From: Boswellia sacra
Taxonomy: Eukaryota > Streptophyta > Magnoliopsida > Sapindales > Burseraceae
Direction: 5' to 3'
NCBI GenBank assembly: GCA_013180625.2
Contig: SNVD02002577.1
Span: 1-64,000 of the forward strand
DNA: 64,000 nt
The notes under the pieces are model-generated. The model did not search any database. It was not told where the DNA came from and saw only the letters and a program-made list of their open reading frames with translations. The position numbers and the translations under genes are program-made. This document shows positions 1 to 12,738 of this stretch, one piece after another (the stretch's first letter is position 1; each line of letters begins with the position of its first letter).

Positions 1-334
1 TAATGTTATTATGTCATATGTCAAAGACCTCCGTAGGATTTATTTATATTTTTCACAAGTTTCTAGTTCACATATATTTATCTGCTCAGGATTTACTCTT
101 TGTACCCTGTTATGATTACTAGATCTGCTTGCAAATCTGTGTTTCGTATGGTCCTGAACACATTACTGATTTGCATGCTTTTAGTTCATATGTATCAGTC
201 CCTCTTGTTTAAACAAGATTCATATTCATTTATTAGATGTTACAGGATCTAAATTCACGTATGTTTTTTACTCCCACTCTAAAAAATTTAGGAATATAGT
301 ATAATATTCTGAAAGTTCATGCTTTTATTTGTAG
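1..334 (+). other. Intron of the COQ8/ABC1 gene (partial)
   Basis: AT-rich sequence without a usable reading frame. It ends in a pyrimidine-rich stretch and an AG acceptor at 333-334, immediately before the first visible COQ8 exon. It is best read as the intron upstream of that exon; the 5' part of the gene is outside the window. Confidence 0.7.
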
Positions 335-2418
335 GTGGCAAAAGAAGAATTAGCTCGTGAATGTGACTATGAGCTGGAGGCAGCCAATCAGAAACGGTTC
401 CGAGATATGCTATCCAATGCAAAAGGGTTTTATGTTCCAATTGTTGTCGATGACATTTCAAGCAAAAGGGTTCTGACTACAGAACTTGTGTCTGGTAATC
501 ACAGTATATCATTGATACTGCTAAGTGCGTTTTATCTGATATCAAAATCAATATGTACTTTGATCTTTGGCAGTCCGGAATGTGTAGGACTATATCTTGC
601 AACTGGATTAACTTATAATACTTTGACCTGTAATGCATTGGTAAGTTCTAATGGATGGAAGTGGATGAATATAATCTGAGGACATTCTTAGCTATGTGGA
701 ATGCATCATGCTTTTCATCCTACTCATATTTCTGAGTCACAGTATCAATCATAATAGTGTTCCTTTTATCCTTTTCTTTTCCTAGCTTTGCTATCTACTG
801 TTGAATGCATATATCAAGATTCTAGGCTTGGATTGATGCAAAAATTAAACCCTATAGCATGTGATTGGCATGAAACCTTGTAGAGAAACAGCATCTTGCT
901 TTCTTAAAAGTTGCAAGCATTGAATAAAATTTTCAGTAGGCAAGATTACTATCAGGGGGATATATCACTTTCTAGCAGCAGGGATATATAAGGTAGATAT
1001 AGAACAGAATTTTGACCACAATTTATGTGCATATGTAAGAAGTCTGTCAGTTAACATCTTTACACATACCACATGTGATTTAATTGGCCCAAAGTTGCTT
1101 AACTGTATAATTCACCTGATTTTAGGAACTTTAGAATAAAGAAATATCTGTTTTCTCTTTCTTTCGTTTTCGTTTTCGTTTTTGTTTTTTGTATCAGTTG
1201 CATCGTTTTAACTTAGATCTTTTCTTTAATGGATGCAATTTATTGTGCAAACATTGTTGCCTTCCTTTTTTCATAGTTGATAGATTAGCTAAGCATAGTT
1301 AGAAAATTATTTGAGTTCACCTTTTTAGTTGAAAGTGATATTTACGCGCTTCAGGAATTCCAATTGATAAGGTGGCACAACTAAACCAGGAAACTCGTAA
1401 TTATGTTGGGGGGAAGTTGCTGGAACTGACATTAACGGAGCTGTTTGTCTTCCGCTTCATGCAGGTATGTTCTCGTGCCCTCCTTTTCTTTAAACTTTGT
1501 CAACAATTTACTTGCTTATCTGTAGAACTGAGGTCTGATAGGTCTGGTTTTTTATCTAATTTTAAGGAGAAGGTTGCCTGTTTCAAAATAGATCTGTTTT
1601 GGTTTATGTCATCATTCCATTGTTTGTGGTATTGGTCAATTAAAATCTTTTTTCTTCATGTTCAAATGCAGACTGATCCTAACTGGAGCAACTTTTTATA
1701 TGATGAGGCCACAAAAACAATCAATCTCATTGACTTCGGAGCAGCTCGAGAATACCCTAAAAGCTTTGTTGATGACTATTTAAGAATGGTAAATCTTCTT
1801 TCCTAGCCAAGAGGCTCCAGCAGCCAATGGTCTTGTGGGAATTTGGCGTCAGCTTTTAGTGCATTAAAATTAGGATTAGAGAGAGAAAATAACTTACATC
1901 TTGGTGGATTATATTTTGATCTCTAAATTGACTTGAAATACTTGTGATTTGACTCGGTAAATATGGATATTTGTTTAATTAGAGCTGCATTTACTAACTG
2001 TTACCACATATATTTTAATTAGGTTGTTGCTTGCGCAAATGGTGATAGAGATTCTGTGATTGAGATGTCAAGGAGACTTGGGTTCCTCACAGGAATGGAA
2101 AATGAGATAATGTTAGAGGCTCATGTGCAGGCTGGTTTTGTTGTGGGATTGCCATTCTCAAAGCACGGTGGCTATGACTTCCGGGCCTCCAATATTACAC
2201 ACAGTGTTTCAAACCTTGGGGCAACAATGCTGAGGCATAGGCTCACTCCACCACCTGATGAGGCTTACAGTCTCCATCGAAAGCTTTCAGGTGCTTTCTT
2301 AGCTTGTATTAAGCTTGGGGCTGTTGTTCCATGTAGGGAACTACTTCTTGATGTGTACGAGCATTATCATTTTGGTGAAGACAGTGGTGAGATGTTATCA
2401 AGTGGCTCAACATTGTAA
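335..2418 (+). CDS. COQ8: COQ8/ABC1-family atypical kinase, mitochondrial (3' exons only)
   Basis: The family is the UbiB/ABC1/ADCK atypical protein kinases. The COQ8 branch supports ubiquinone biosynthesis on the matrix side of the inner mitochondrial membrane. Four exons are visible: 335-494, 1355-1464, 1672-1788 and 2023-2418, all with GT-AG borders and compatible phases. The translation runs [20 protein letters not shown], a helical segment of the kinase-like fold, then SGIPIDKV. Next comes [11 protein letters not shown], which holds the catalytic-loop asparagine in the COQ8 form, and [10 protein letters not shown], which is the DFG-equivalent metal-binding motif. The last exon is the helical C-terminal extension ending [10 protein letters not shown]. 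The start, transit peptide, KxGQ motif and A-rich loop are upstream of the window. The DPNW-N wording matches the mitochondrial COQ8/ADCK3 class (Arabidopsis ABC1 type) rather than the plastid ABC1Ks. Family confidence is high; ortholog identity is inferred from memory. Confidence 0.9.
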
Positions 2419-2580
2419 TAATGTGCCATAAGCATCGATTTCAAAATTTTGTATTGATTATTTTAGGTGTAATAATTTGGGATGCAATTGTCTATCCCAT
2501 GATTGCTCCGTAATTGCAGTTGAGTGATTAGCAGTCATACAGAGTATCTAAACTTCGATTTATCGTGACCAGAGTGAATC

Positions 2581-2586
2581 AATAAA
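2581..2586 (+). terminator. Poly(A) signal of the COQ8 gene
   Basis: A canonical AATAAA lies about 160 nt after the COQ8 stop codon, a normal 3'-UTR distance. The position is seen directly; use is inferred. Confidence 0.45.
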
Positions 2587-3410
2587 GCGTTTGAACTTAT
2601 AATTTGTTTCTAACTCTAATTTCACATCCGTTCTTCACACATTCAATTAGGGAACCTATCTTTCACAATTAAATGGAGAAACAGGCCTTGGCTCTTTTCC
2701 TGTATTGTCAAGACTTTCTTTTTCAATTTAAAGTTGATAGCTTTGGGCTTTGTTTGTGGAACGGCCTAATGGACTCACGGCTTTGTTGACAAGCCCACTT
2801 TCGGATAGTGTTTGTGTCAGTTACAATTAACATTAGTAAACTTCTTGTCTGTTCTCGAATTTCACGGTTTTATGCCTTTTTTCTGTTTTATTGCATCATT
2901 TTTGTGATTTTTTTCATTAATCGTTTGAAAAAAAAAAAATCATGTAAGCAGAGTAATGTTCTGCCTCTTGATTCTAACTTTTGCATCTTATCTCCTAAGC
3001 ATGTATCGATGATTTAAGATTATTAAAATCTTATTATAATGGAATAATATTGGAAATGATACAATCATTTAATAATTGAATTTAATATACTCAGAAAATA
3101 AAAGTTGATGGTTCCTTCTTCCAATGAGCTTAGCATAGCGAAAGCGGGAAATCCTTGTTATTATGCTTCTTTAAAACAAAAAGAAAAAAGCATTCATTGG
3201 TTAAACAAAAAATAGAAAAATGGCGCACAAGAACAAGCATAAAGCTGAAATACCGTAAAAGAAGATCTTTATTAAAACTTTAATCAAGCTATTAGACCTT
3301 TATTTTGTCTAATAGTTGTAGGGAATCGAAGTTTCCAATATGGCATGCAATGCAATTATGGACAAGTGGATTTAGGCGTGAATTTAGGGTAGACTTTTGT
3401 TGAACATTAA
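2587..3410. other. Intergenic, no gene seen
   Basis: AT-rich spacer between the COQ8 3' end and the Harbinger-like element, with homopolymer A and T runs. The small open frame at 2808-3017 has no recognisable content. Confidence 0.6.
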
Positions 3411-4585
3411 GGCTGTGTTTGGCCGCGCGTATAGTATAGTATAAAAAGTACTATTCGCATAAAATTTTTTTATACCATGTTTGGTGCGGTCGAAGGGTGG
3501 ATAGTATAGTAAAAGATTGCATAAGATCCGTATAAGGACCGCATAAAAGGAGGTAAAATAATGATGCCCCCCACCATGGGTTAAGGCCGGATAGGATAAG
3601 GATATAGGGAATTGTTGAAATAATTTTTAATTCATAAGTTTTATATAATAGAATATAATATAATATAATATAATATAATATAATATAATTAAAAGAATTA
3701 AATTATACAACTTTATTTTTTGTTCCAGTTTTTGACAATAAATAAATAAACATATATAAATAAATAAATATTTAAATTATTATTTTATTTATTATTTAAA
3801 TAAATTATTTTAATAAATAAATATAATTTATTAAATATTTAAATGAAAATTAATTATCAAAAAAATTAATTTAATATAAATAATTTTAAAATATTATATT
3901 TTAAAATATTATATTATATTATTAAAATATTTAAATTGTACAACTTTATTTTTTGTTCTAGTTTTTGACAATAAATACCGCAAACATATATAAATAAATA
4001 TTTAAATTATTAGTTTATTGAAATTTAAATAAATTATTTAAATAAATGTATATAATTTATTAAATATTTAAATAAAAAATTAATTATCTAAAAAATTAAT
4101 TTAGTATAAATAATTTTTAAAAATATCATATTTTAAAATATTTTAGAATATTATATTTTATTATATTATTAAAATATTTAAATTATAAAAGTTTATTTTT
4201 TGTTCCAGTTTTTGATAATAAATACCCCAAACATATATAAATAAATAAATATTAAATCATTAGTTTATTGAAATTTAAATGAATTATTTTAATAAATATA
4301 TATAATTTATTAAATATTTAAATAAAAAAATTAATTTAATATAAATAATTTTTAAAATTATTATATTTTAAAATATTTTATTAATTTTAAACCATTTTTA
4401 TTATTTTAAGAAATTTAATATAGTTAAATACAATCTTTTATCAAACATAGTATTATACATTATACAATACAGTAATAAACCAAACACAGTATAGAGTTTA
4501 CTCATTCCTATACTATACAATTCCATACAATGCTATCTGCTACAGTAATAATTATACAATCCTATACGGTGCACCAAACGCAGCC
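3411..4585. mobile_element. Non-autonomous PIF/Harbinger-type DNA transposon (MITE-like), 1175 bp
   Basis: The left end begins GGCTGTGTTTGG and the right end, reverse-complemented, begins GGCTGCGTTTGG. The termini stay similar for about 20 more bases (GTATAG motifs). The element is flanked on both sides by TAA (3408-3410 and 4586-4588), the 3-bp TWA target duplication of the PIF/Harbinger superfamily. The interior is extremely AT-rich with no transposase frame, so the element would have to be mobilised in trans. At 1.2 kb it is long for a MITE because of an internal three-fold repeat. Termini and duplication are seen directly; the superfamily assignment rests on known end and TSD rules. Confidence 0.85.
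3711..4440. repeat. Three degenerate ~235-247-bp internal tandem repeats
   Basis: A marker beginning TTTATTTTTTGTTC and continuing AGTTTTTGA-AATAAA occurs with its TGTTC core at 3721, 3954 and 4201. Each is followed by the same succession of ATATATAAATAAAT, TTAAATTATTAG and TTAATTTAATATAAATAA blocks. Spacings are 233 and 247 bp. The repeats fill most of the interior of the Harbinger-like element. Confidence 0.75.
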
Positions 4586-5620
4586 TAAAGTAAATTGTAT
4601 CGTGTTTTGGGCGGAATGTTTCTACTACCCATTTGGCATGTGAGCGCAATTTTCTCCCTACCGTAAAATTAAACACATCATAGTGAATGCGAAAAAAATG
4701 TATCAATGTCTTCTTGGAATTTACAGATTAACATTTCATCTTATCCTTCTCAAGGAAGAGGATGGAACACATTTTTATTAATTAGTTCTACCAATACAAT
4801 GACTTGTAATGTGAATGATTAGAAGATTACGAGCATATGATAGATAAGGTGTATTAATATATAGGTAAGAATGAAGTAGAGAAAAGTCTCGTTTCTAAAG
4901 TTTTTGCATTTTATGAGTGACAATAGTGGTAACCCTGAAGTACCTTTGACAAAGGGGATTATTTTTTATCATGATCTTAGAGGGCGAATAAAACATAGGT
5001 AGAATTAAAAATCTTTAATTATAGAAAAATATTAAGAGAATCTTTTTACCTCAGAAGAAACGTGAAAAAACATAAAACTAACAAAATAAAAACAAGAAAA
5101 GAAACCATCCCTGCAACAATCCTAAAACAGCCGCAGCATAGGAGAAAAGCATTGAAAAGAAAAAGAAACGACAATGCTTAGAGGCGCGGACGTAGCCTTG
5201 GGTTCTACGAAATGGTAAAAAAATAATAATAAAAAACAAAATCCGAAATAAGTCCACAACGGTCATCCATCATCCACTATACGCCACAGAAGACTCTACG
5301 TTACCTTTTGACTTTGAAGAAGTTTGTTTACTAGTGTCAGTGACCAACTAGAAGCCACTCCAATAAGGAAAAGCCACTCTGACAACTAATAAGCAGTCTT
5401 AACTTCATTACCAAAACAAAGCATATCAATCATGCCAAGCCAGAACCGGAGACAAATCTTGGCCCACCATTTCATTGTCATTGAATTGGTTATTGTTCAT
5501 TTTTAGTTTCTAAACAACAGTAAACAACTACCATCTACATTCTTTCTTTCTTTCTTTTCTTTCTGCTACAGAAAGAAAATTTTGTTCACCTAAGAGAACC
5601 ACAGGAGCTCCAAAAACAGA
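4586..5620. other. Intergenic region and probable promoter of the pectin acetylesterase gene
   Basis: No coding region seen. A CT-rich tract (TTCTTTCTTTCTTTC-like, about 5538-5566) lies just upstream of the start codon at 5621. Such pyrimidine patches are common in plant 5' leaders. I see no clear TATA box. Confidence 0.5.
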
Positions 5621-8600
5621 ATGGAGCGCGCGTGGCTTCGCTGTTGCTTTTTCTGTTTCTGGATTGTTTTGAGCCGATCTGAGAGAGAATCTCTGCTTTC
5701 TTCTTCAATCGAAGAGAGAGATGCTGTGGTCTCAGCTTCTCCCCCTTCCAAGCCTCTCATGGTCCCTCTCACTCTTATTCAAGGAGCTGATTCTAAGGGA
5801 GCTGGTACTCCGCTTTACTCTTTTATTTTATTCTCATTATTTTTCTAGATTTTAATTCAAAATTTTGGATCCGTTACCGTGATATTGGTTCAGACATTTC
5901 GTTAAGTGGTTCTTGGCGTTTGTTACTTTTTTTATTTTAAATTTATTAAGCTTCAATTGTTATTTTTACTTTTGTCGCTCGCAATGCGGCAGTGTGTTTG
6001 GACGGAACGCTGCCTGGTTATCATCTGCATCGTGGTTCCGGATCAGGTGCAAATAGCTGGGTCATTCAGTTGGAGGTACGTGACATGTCGTTTAATATAA
6101 GCTCGTATTTATATATTCTATTTTCTTTGCAGTCTTCGATTGGTAAAGTTTAATGCTTGCAGCCTAGCACTCTGTTTTGGTGTTATTTTTGTACAGCATG
6201 ATTTAATATTTGTTTGTGTTATTATTTTGTTTTGCTCTGATGCAGGGGGGCGGGTGGTGCAATACTATAAGAAATTGTGTCTACCGCAAAACTACTCGTC
6301 GTGGTTCCTCAAAATTTATGGAGAAGCAACTTCCGTTTACGGGAATATTGAGCAACAAAGCTGAAGAGAATCCTGGTTTCTCAGAATTATATGATCTTTA
6401 CTTACCTGTTTTTATCAGATAAGATGTAGCAATTTTGTATTACTTATATGGTAAATGTTTCGCTTGGTCGTCTTGCTTGCAGATTTCTTCAATTGGAACA
6501 GAGTCAAGTTACGTTACTGTGATGGGGCATCTTTTAGTGGAGATAGTCAAAATGAGGTTGTTTGAAATATTCACTTTCTTTTTTCTTTTTTCCGGTGTAC
6601 ATTGACAAACTGAATATACATTTAACAGCTTAGTCACTGCAAAAGTAGTGGTTTGGTTATAGTTCCAACTTTGGAAATGCTCTAGATTGGTATAGCCTAT
6701 GATTGAATGTCAAACCATGTAAGCATCATTCTTTTTTTTTTTTCCTATATATTTATGGCTATTGTCATCGTTCTTCTAGTTTTAAACGGCTCTGGTGATT
6801 GATAGGGTATTTCTGTCTAGGGCCATATTTATCTTTCTCAGTCAGATCTCTATTCACCCTCCACAGTTATGTCTTTGTCACTTTATTGGCATAATAGTTC
6901 TTAAAAGACTACTAATAGTACTATTCTATAGATGGTAAAATTAGTATACTTAATTTTTTACAAATTACTAAAAGCTTGAAAAGACCTGTCTCTACTCTCT
7001 AATAAATTTTGATTTGTCATAATGCACTTTTTTTGCCCTGTAAAGCAGCTGAGACAAAGGTTTTTCTTTATCTTTGTGGCTTTAACATTATTGATTGTGC
7101 TAATGTCTAGAGTGATTCTCCTTTTAGGGTGCACAACTTAATTTTCGAGGACAACGTGTCTGGTTAGCTGCTATGGAAGATTTAATGGCAAAGGGAATGC
7201 AGAATGCTAATCAGGTTTTGCATTAACCGTTTAACTCGTCCCATTCTTTTTTCTTTTATTTTCTTTTTCTGTTAATTTTTATTTTTTATTTTTATAGCTG
7301 TGAATTTATAGTTGTATTGACACATATCTATTTCAGGCTCTTCTTTCTGGATGTTCTGCTGGTGGTCTTGCATCCATTCTTCATTGTGATGAGTTTCAAG
7401 AGTTGTTTCCGCAAACAACAAAAGTGAAATGTCTGAGTGATGCTGGAATGTTCCTTGATGCGTAATGATCTATAAGTTTTATTCTCTTATAATTGCCAAT
7501 GCGATCCATATCCTTTTAAATTTTTGGAAATACATTCCATTAATGATCTTCAAGTAACTTTGTAGAGTTGATGTGTCTGGTGGGCGCACCCTAAGGAATA
7601 TGTTTGCAGAAGTGGTTAGCTTACAGGTATCACAGAAAATTTTTTAGTTTCCATGGTGTGCAGACCTCATAGAGTATTAGGTTCTAGTTTGGCCCATGAA
7701 AGACCTAACTTTGCTTGACTTGCAAAATATGATTTTTTAGTCTGAGATTAGTGCTTGGTAATGTGTTATGCTGAAAATTGTTTGAAAATAAAAGTCGTGG
7801 ATTTTATTCAACCATGTTCCATTCTGTGCACTCTTCAACTGCTTTATAATCATGAACCTTCATCTGTAATTTTAGGGAGTGCAAAAGAATCTGCCAAATA
7901 CTTGTACCAGCCAACTAGATCCAACTTCGGTAAGCAGCTCTCATTTCCTGATTGTCATTAACTTTATGAATAGATTTCAAACAGTGTATATATGCAAGAC
8001 ACTGAAATATGTTAAATGTCTCTATCTCTCTCTGTGTAGTGCTTCTTCCCTCAAAATTTGGTTGCAAATATCAAGACCCCTATGTTTCTTCTCAATGCAG
8101 CTTATGATGCATGGCAGGTAACTTCCTATTTCTGATGACTTTCAACAATATTCTAGAGGCAAGACTTCGTAATTTCTACTGATTTTTTCTCATATATCGT
8201 CCCTTGGATTCAAAATTGTAGGTTTAGACCATATATTGTCCGGTCCTGTCTTGACTTCTGCTAGGAAGAGTACTTTTGTCACAGTTAGGTAGAATAAGCA
8301 GACATAGCTTCTTTCTCTTATGCTTGGCAAGAGCAAACCTAAAATCTACTTCAACCTAGGTCAAAACCAATTCATGGACTTAGTAACGACTACTTAGCTC
8401 ACATGAGACCTCTTGGGCTAGCAGAGTAATCCTTATGTTGGGACCTTCTCATGGGGACTGGCTTAATTATCAGATTCTCAAATGTTACAAGTACTTCATG
8501 ACTGAGATGATCTATTTAATGCTATATCTTGAATTGATTGTTTTATGTTTATTTTTATCAGCTTCAAGCTAGTTTAGCTCCACCATCAGCTGATCCTCAT

Positions 8601-9911
8601 GGTTACTGGAATGATTGCAAATCAGATCATGCACATTGTAATACATCACAGATCCAGTTTCTCCAAGGTGACTCTTCAAGTTTATTTCTGTCATGCTTTA
8701 ATTTCTGTTCTAAGATAATGCACACTATACTTCATCAATAAATGTACATATGTGCCTGCATTAACATATATATTGGGTTTTCTTCTTACCCTTATGTGAA
8801 ACAGACTTCAGGAATCAAATGCTCAATGCTGTAAAGGTCTTCTCAATGTCCAACCAAAACGGGTTATTCATAAATTCCTGCTTTGCTCATTGCCAGTCTG
8901 AGAGGCAGGACACATGGTTTGCTAATGATTCTCCTCTTTTGGGGAGCAAGGTATCTCTTTTTTCTGTTACTTCAAAGGTCAGCATCACAAAAATGATAAT
9001 ATGGATATTCATGAATCTTAACACAATTTTGTAATATGGACCCTTTATATTTAAAAGGTTTTTAAGCAATTTTTGTCTAATGGTGGAAATATCTCAAAAG
9101 TCCACTACATTTTGACTCAAGTGGGTTGGCTTGCTAGTAGAAATGAGGGTGGATAAGCTTACGATATTTTCTATGTCATTTGTCATTAAGAATTAATTTA
9201 GGCTAGGAAGATGAAAGAAAGATATTTATGGATGTGTTGGTTTTAAATTGTTGAACCATGTTAAACTTACTGATGTAGGACAGGATAGATAGAAAGTGAA
9301 GTAAATTAATAAATAGAGGGAAAGAGGGAGGAAAGAAATAGGAAATAATTCGAAGAAAAGAAATGGAGGAAAACTTAGAAGGAGAGAAGAACTCGGGAAT
9401 GGAGAGAGAAAGCAATATTCTGTAACAACAATTCATCCAAGTTTGTCATTGTCAAACACTAGGAAATAAAATAACTACTCTTAATAATCAATCAAGCATT
9501 TCCTAACTAAGAAATTAATTTTAGGAAAATAAAATCAAATTAGAACAAGTAATAACATAACTAAATGCTTAAAATAAAGGACTTACTAGGATAGTAGATT
9601 CTTTATTGTCCATCACTTATGTCTATCAAGTTTATATAGAGAGCGATGTCCATCACTTATGTCTATCAAGTTTATATAGAGAGCGAAGCTGACCTCAGAG
9701 TGTTGCCCATGATGTTTAACTTATATTACATGTGCTTGTCTCATGAGCATGTATTATATGACAGTGTCATCTGTTTTGATTTGATTGTACTATCAATTTG
9801 CAGAGGATTGCAGAATCTGTTGGAGACTGGTATTTTGATCGAGTAGCAGTTAAGGCTATTGACTGTCCTTACCCCTGTGACAACACCTGCCACAATCTAG
9901 TCTTTAAGTGA
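5621..9911 (+). CDS. PAE: Pectin acetylesterase (CE13 family), secreted
   Basis: Removes acetyl groups from pectin in the cell wall. Twelve exons give 411 residues: 5621-5804, 5993-6075, 6246-6375, 6483-6556, 7128-7214, 7337-7461, 7566-7626, 7876-7929, 8040-8117, 8562-8667, 8805-8950, 9804-9911. All borders are GT-AG and the phases agree. The N-terminus ([20 protein letters not shown]) is a signal peptide. The family landmarks are in order: [33 protein letters not shown], and GCSAGG with the nucleophile at Ser193. Then come NAAYDAWQ (acid Asp289) and SCFAHCQ (catalytic His356), ending [16 protein letters not shown]. Length matches plant PAEs of about 400 residues. The start is the first ATG that gives the signal peptide. 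The last intron is long (853 bp) and carries repeat material. No break is seen, so the gene looks functional. The family is certain; which paralogue (I suspect PAE8-like) is not. Confidence 0.95.
9190..9600 (-). repeat. Possible degenerate LTR fragment in the last PAE intron
   Basis: About 130 bases (9285-9415) are nearly pure purine on the plus strand, with AT-rich sequence on the right. On the minus strand this reads as an AT-rich segment followed by a CT-rich TTTCTCTCTCCATTC-like leader ending CCTGTCCTACATCA, a layout typical of plant copia LTRs. No target duplication or second LTR was found, so this is only a suggestion. Confidence 0.25.
9607..9686. repeat. Perfect 40-bp tandem duplication in the PAE intron
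   Basis: A 40-base unit starting TGTCCATCACTTATG and ending TATAGAGAGCGA occurs twice head to tail (9607-9646 and 9647-9686) without a mismatch, which indicates a recent duplication. It lies about 120 bp upstream of the last PAE exon acceptor. Confidence 0.95.
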
Positions 9912-12738
9912 GTGAGAATTTATTCATTGGCACCTTAAGCCATTTAATCATTTTCTCCAAATGTCATTTTTAGAAACTGTATCATTTATTAACATGATAA
10001 TAAGTCTGTTTTGCCAAGAAATGCAAAGCAGTTGCTATCATTTTTCCATTATGATCTTGCAGATTTGTAAGGGAACACATATTGTGTTGATAGGAATTAA
10101 AGGTCCCTTGACCATACCTTCATGTTAATTTTATTTCTTTTCTCTGAAATTGTCAATAAAACATCAGCAGCTTTGCATAGCTTCTAGGATGTGTGATTAC
10201 AAAGAGAACAATATTGAATGCCATACAATTTGATTCATAAAGTGAGCAAGTTTCTTTTCACTTCTTTCCTTTTAAGTCAGAATTAAAATTGTTATTCTCA
10301 CGATAAATCATTCAATAGTAAATTGTAACTTGTGGGCATTACGATCATGGATGGGTTTAGCCGTCCAAGATGATTCTGTGTTGATGACAGGAGGGCGCTG
10401 GTTATAAAAAGTGCCACCAATAAAATTAAATTTTAGACCTTGTCACTTCACATGGGTGAAATATTTTGAGTGACAATGATGTAATTACATAATTTCTCTG
10501 GAACAATATTGCTTCAAACTTTCTATCTGAAATAGAATAAGATGTAAATAGAATAGCCAAGCTCATGTTTTAATTTGTTTCTCGGCTTTCTGCATACTAG
10601 ATGCATCTTGCTAAATACCTCTTCGACTCAGATTTGATGGACTGAAATTAATATCTTACTCTGCAGTGATGTTGTATCAACTTTAACAGTCTCCCCGTCC
10701 ACAAGGTTATCTTTTAGCCATCTAATTCTGCTTAGTGCCTCCTTGATGTCCTTGACATGTTCAAATGCACCATGGGGTTTCTGTTTCGTCAGTGACTCAT
10801 GATTATTTTATTGAGTCCGCATTAATACAGACATGTATTTTTGTTTTCTCCTAGTTTTTTCTCTTCTCATGGCTGCCTATGGTCGGTACACTTTTGATGC
10901 CAGATTGTCATCGGAAGAAAGTATTCATCAAGAGGGATTGACTTTTTGCTCTTGTTACATATTCATGTATTTTGCAATCACGCATTCATATAGATTTAGT
11001 TATCTGCAATTTTCATTAGTTTGTATAATTTGACTTTAAAGATCCGCAATTTGAGATAAAATCCAAGTAGTTTCATAATTTATTGAACAATTAATGGCTG
11101 CAATTTGTTCAATTTTGGTTCTGGGACTGGAAATCCACATTTGGGATTTAGAAATTCATTTGTTCTTTTTTTTATTTTTTTAATTTTAAGATGCTATTAA
11201 ATCAACTACATAGCATAACTAGCCGGTTCTACTACAAGAATAGGTAACAATATCGGTGATAAATGATGTATATTTCCAGGATCAAGATATTATGATTTCA
11301 TATCCTTATTTTAGTTGCTTAAACAATTTTTATTGCTTTGGACTTTCTTTGAATTGGTAGGATTCATGTGTAGAAGTAGTTAGACAGTATAACAGCAGTA
11401 CCAAACGTCTTCTGAATTTCAAGGAAGCGTGGCCATTGATGGCATTATATCGGTTAACGAATAAGGGGCTTAGAGAAGATGTGCTTCAGCCTATTCTGTG
11501 TGCTTATGTTCTATTCAGATCTCGTGTATATCACAATAGGTCATACTTTTCTTATTTGCTTGATAATAAATCATATGGTCAAAAAGTTGTGATCAAACCT
11601 TTAATATAATCCAATGATAGATGTTAATTTGGTAATGTTATCAAATTGATATCACAGCATTATCCTTCTAAAGTAAAAAACCTATGAAATTCAGAAATTG
11701 GGAATTAGAATTAGGAAAAGTGAAGGTTTAAAATTGAGGTCTAAATTTCTCCACACTAATGTTAGTTGAAACACAGAGTTTTCAAGCCACACAAATATCG
11801 ATGGTGACTTCCGAAGCAAACAACTTATTTGTGGCTAATATATTGGTTGGTTAGGTTTTCTGCTCCGAATTCAAGAGGTTTAACGATCAAATTCCATTCA
11901 CATCAAACTTTATAAAGGAGATTCATTTACTTTATGTTTTATTTAGAGAAGAGTGGGATGAGATCATAAACACCTTAATACCATATTTGAATACCGTCCA
12001 TTTAACAAATATGTTTTATATAGAGATTGGTAGGATGCTGTTCATGATGAAAAGAAGTAATCTTTTAGAAAAATCTCTATCGTTTTCCTGTGTCTTGAAT
12101 GCTGTGGGGTTGGGGCAAAGAGCCAAGAAGGCCTTAATTTATAAGAAAGGCTTTGCTGGAACTTTGAAAGATTGTAATATCTTCAAACCAAGCTTACATC
12201 ACGAGATATAATCCCATTGCAGAATCGGTCCAATCAATTTTATAGACACCTCGATGATAATGCTACTGATTTAGCTAAGTTGAGCTCATAGTGCCACATT
12301 GAACAATCATAGCAACTGAAGTTTTGAATCAAATTTGACAAACAAATTGTATCAACAACTTTAACATATACTTGAAACAACAATTCAAAATCCCTATATA
12401 TGCTGTACCTTCAAAATCAATCAAAATTTAACAAACAAAAGAATACACCCTGAACCTCCAAAATCATATAGGTAACGAAGTGTATTCTGAGTCTATCATC
12501 AAGGCTCCATCTTGGCTTGGTGTAATATATACAAGTTGGAGAGATATACAGAATAGTGACAGTAAGCAATTACCCCAAGCAAGAACAAAAAATGAAGAGA
12601 AAAAAAAAAAAAACCCTTCAAAAATACTCTTCTGTAGAAAGGCAAAAAAAATGAAGTGACCCCCTTCGTCCAACAAACAGAAATTAATTAAAACTATAAA
12701 CTGAAGTTAATTAGGAGCCCTGTGAGGAACACATATAG
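9912..12738. other. Intergenic between PAE and the convergent unknown gene
   Basis: Contains the 3' UTRs of PAE (+) and of the unknown gene (-). No recognised gene. The only sizeable uninterrupted frame on the plus strand runs from 11361 to a TAA at 11609-11611, about 83 codons. It starts right after an AG that could be an acceptor and has no recognisable domain. A 13-base A run with flanking A/G lies near 12600. Confidence 0.5.
10155..10160 (+). terminator. Possible poly(A) signal of PAE
   Basis: AATAAA about 245 nt downstream of the PAE stop. A plausible 3'-end signal, but no other evidence supports it. Confidence 0.3.

Noticed and set aside
5590..5772. Minus-strand frame opposite PAE exon 1
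   Set aside because: Antisense shadow of the signal-peptide exon.
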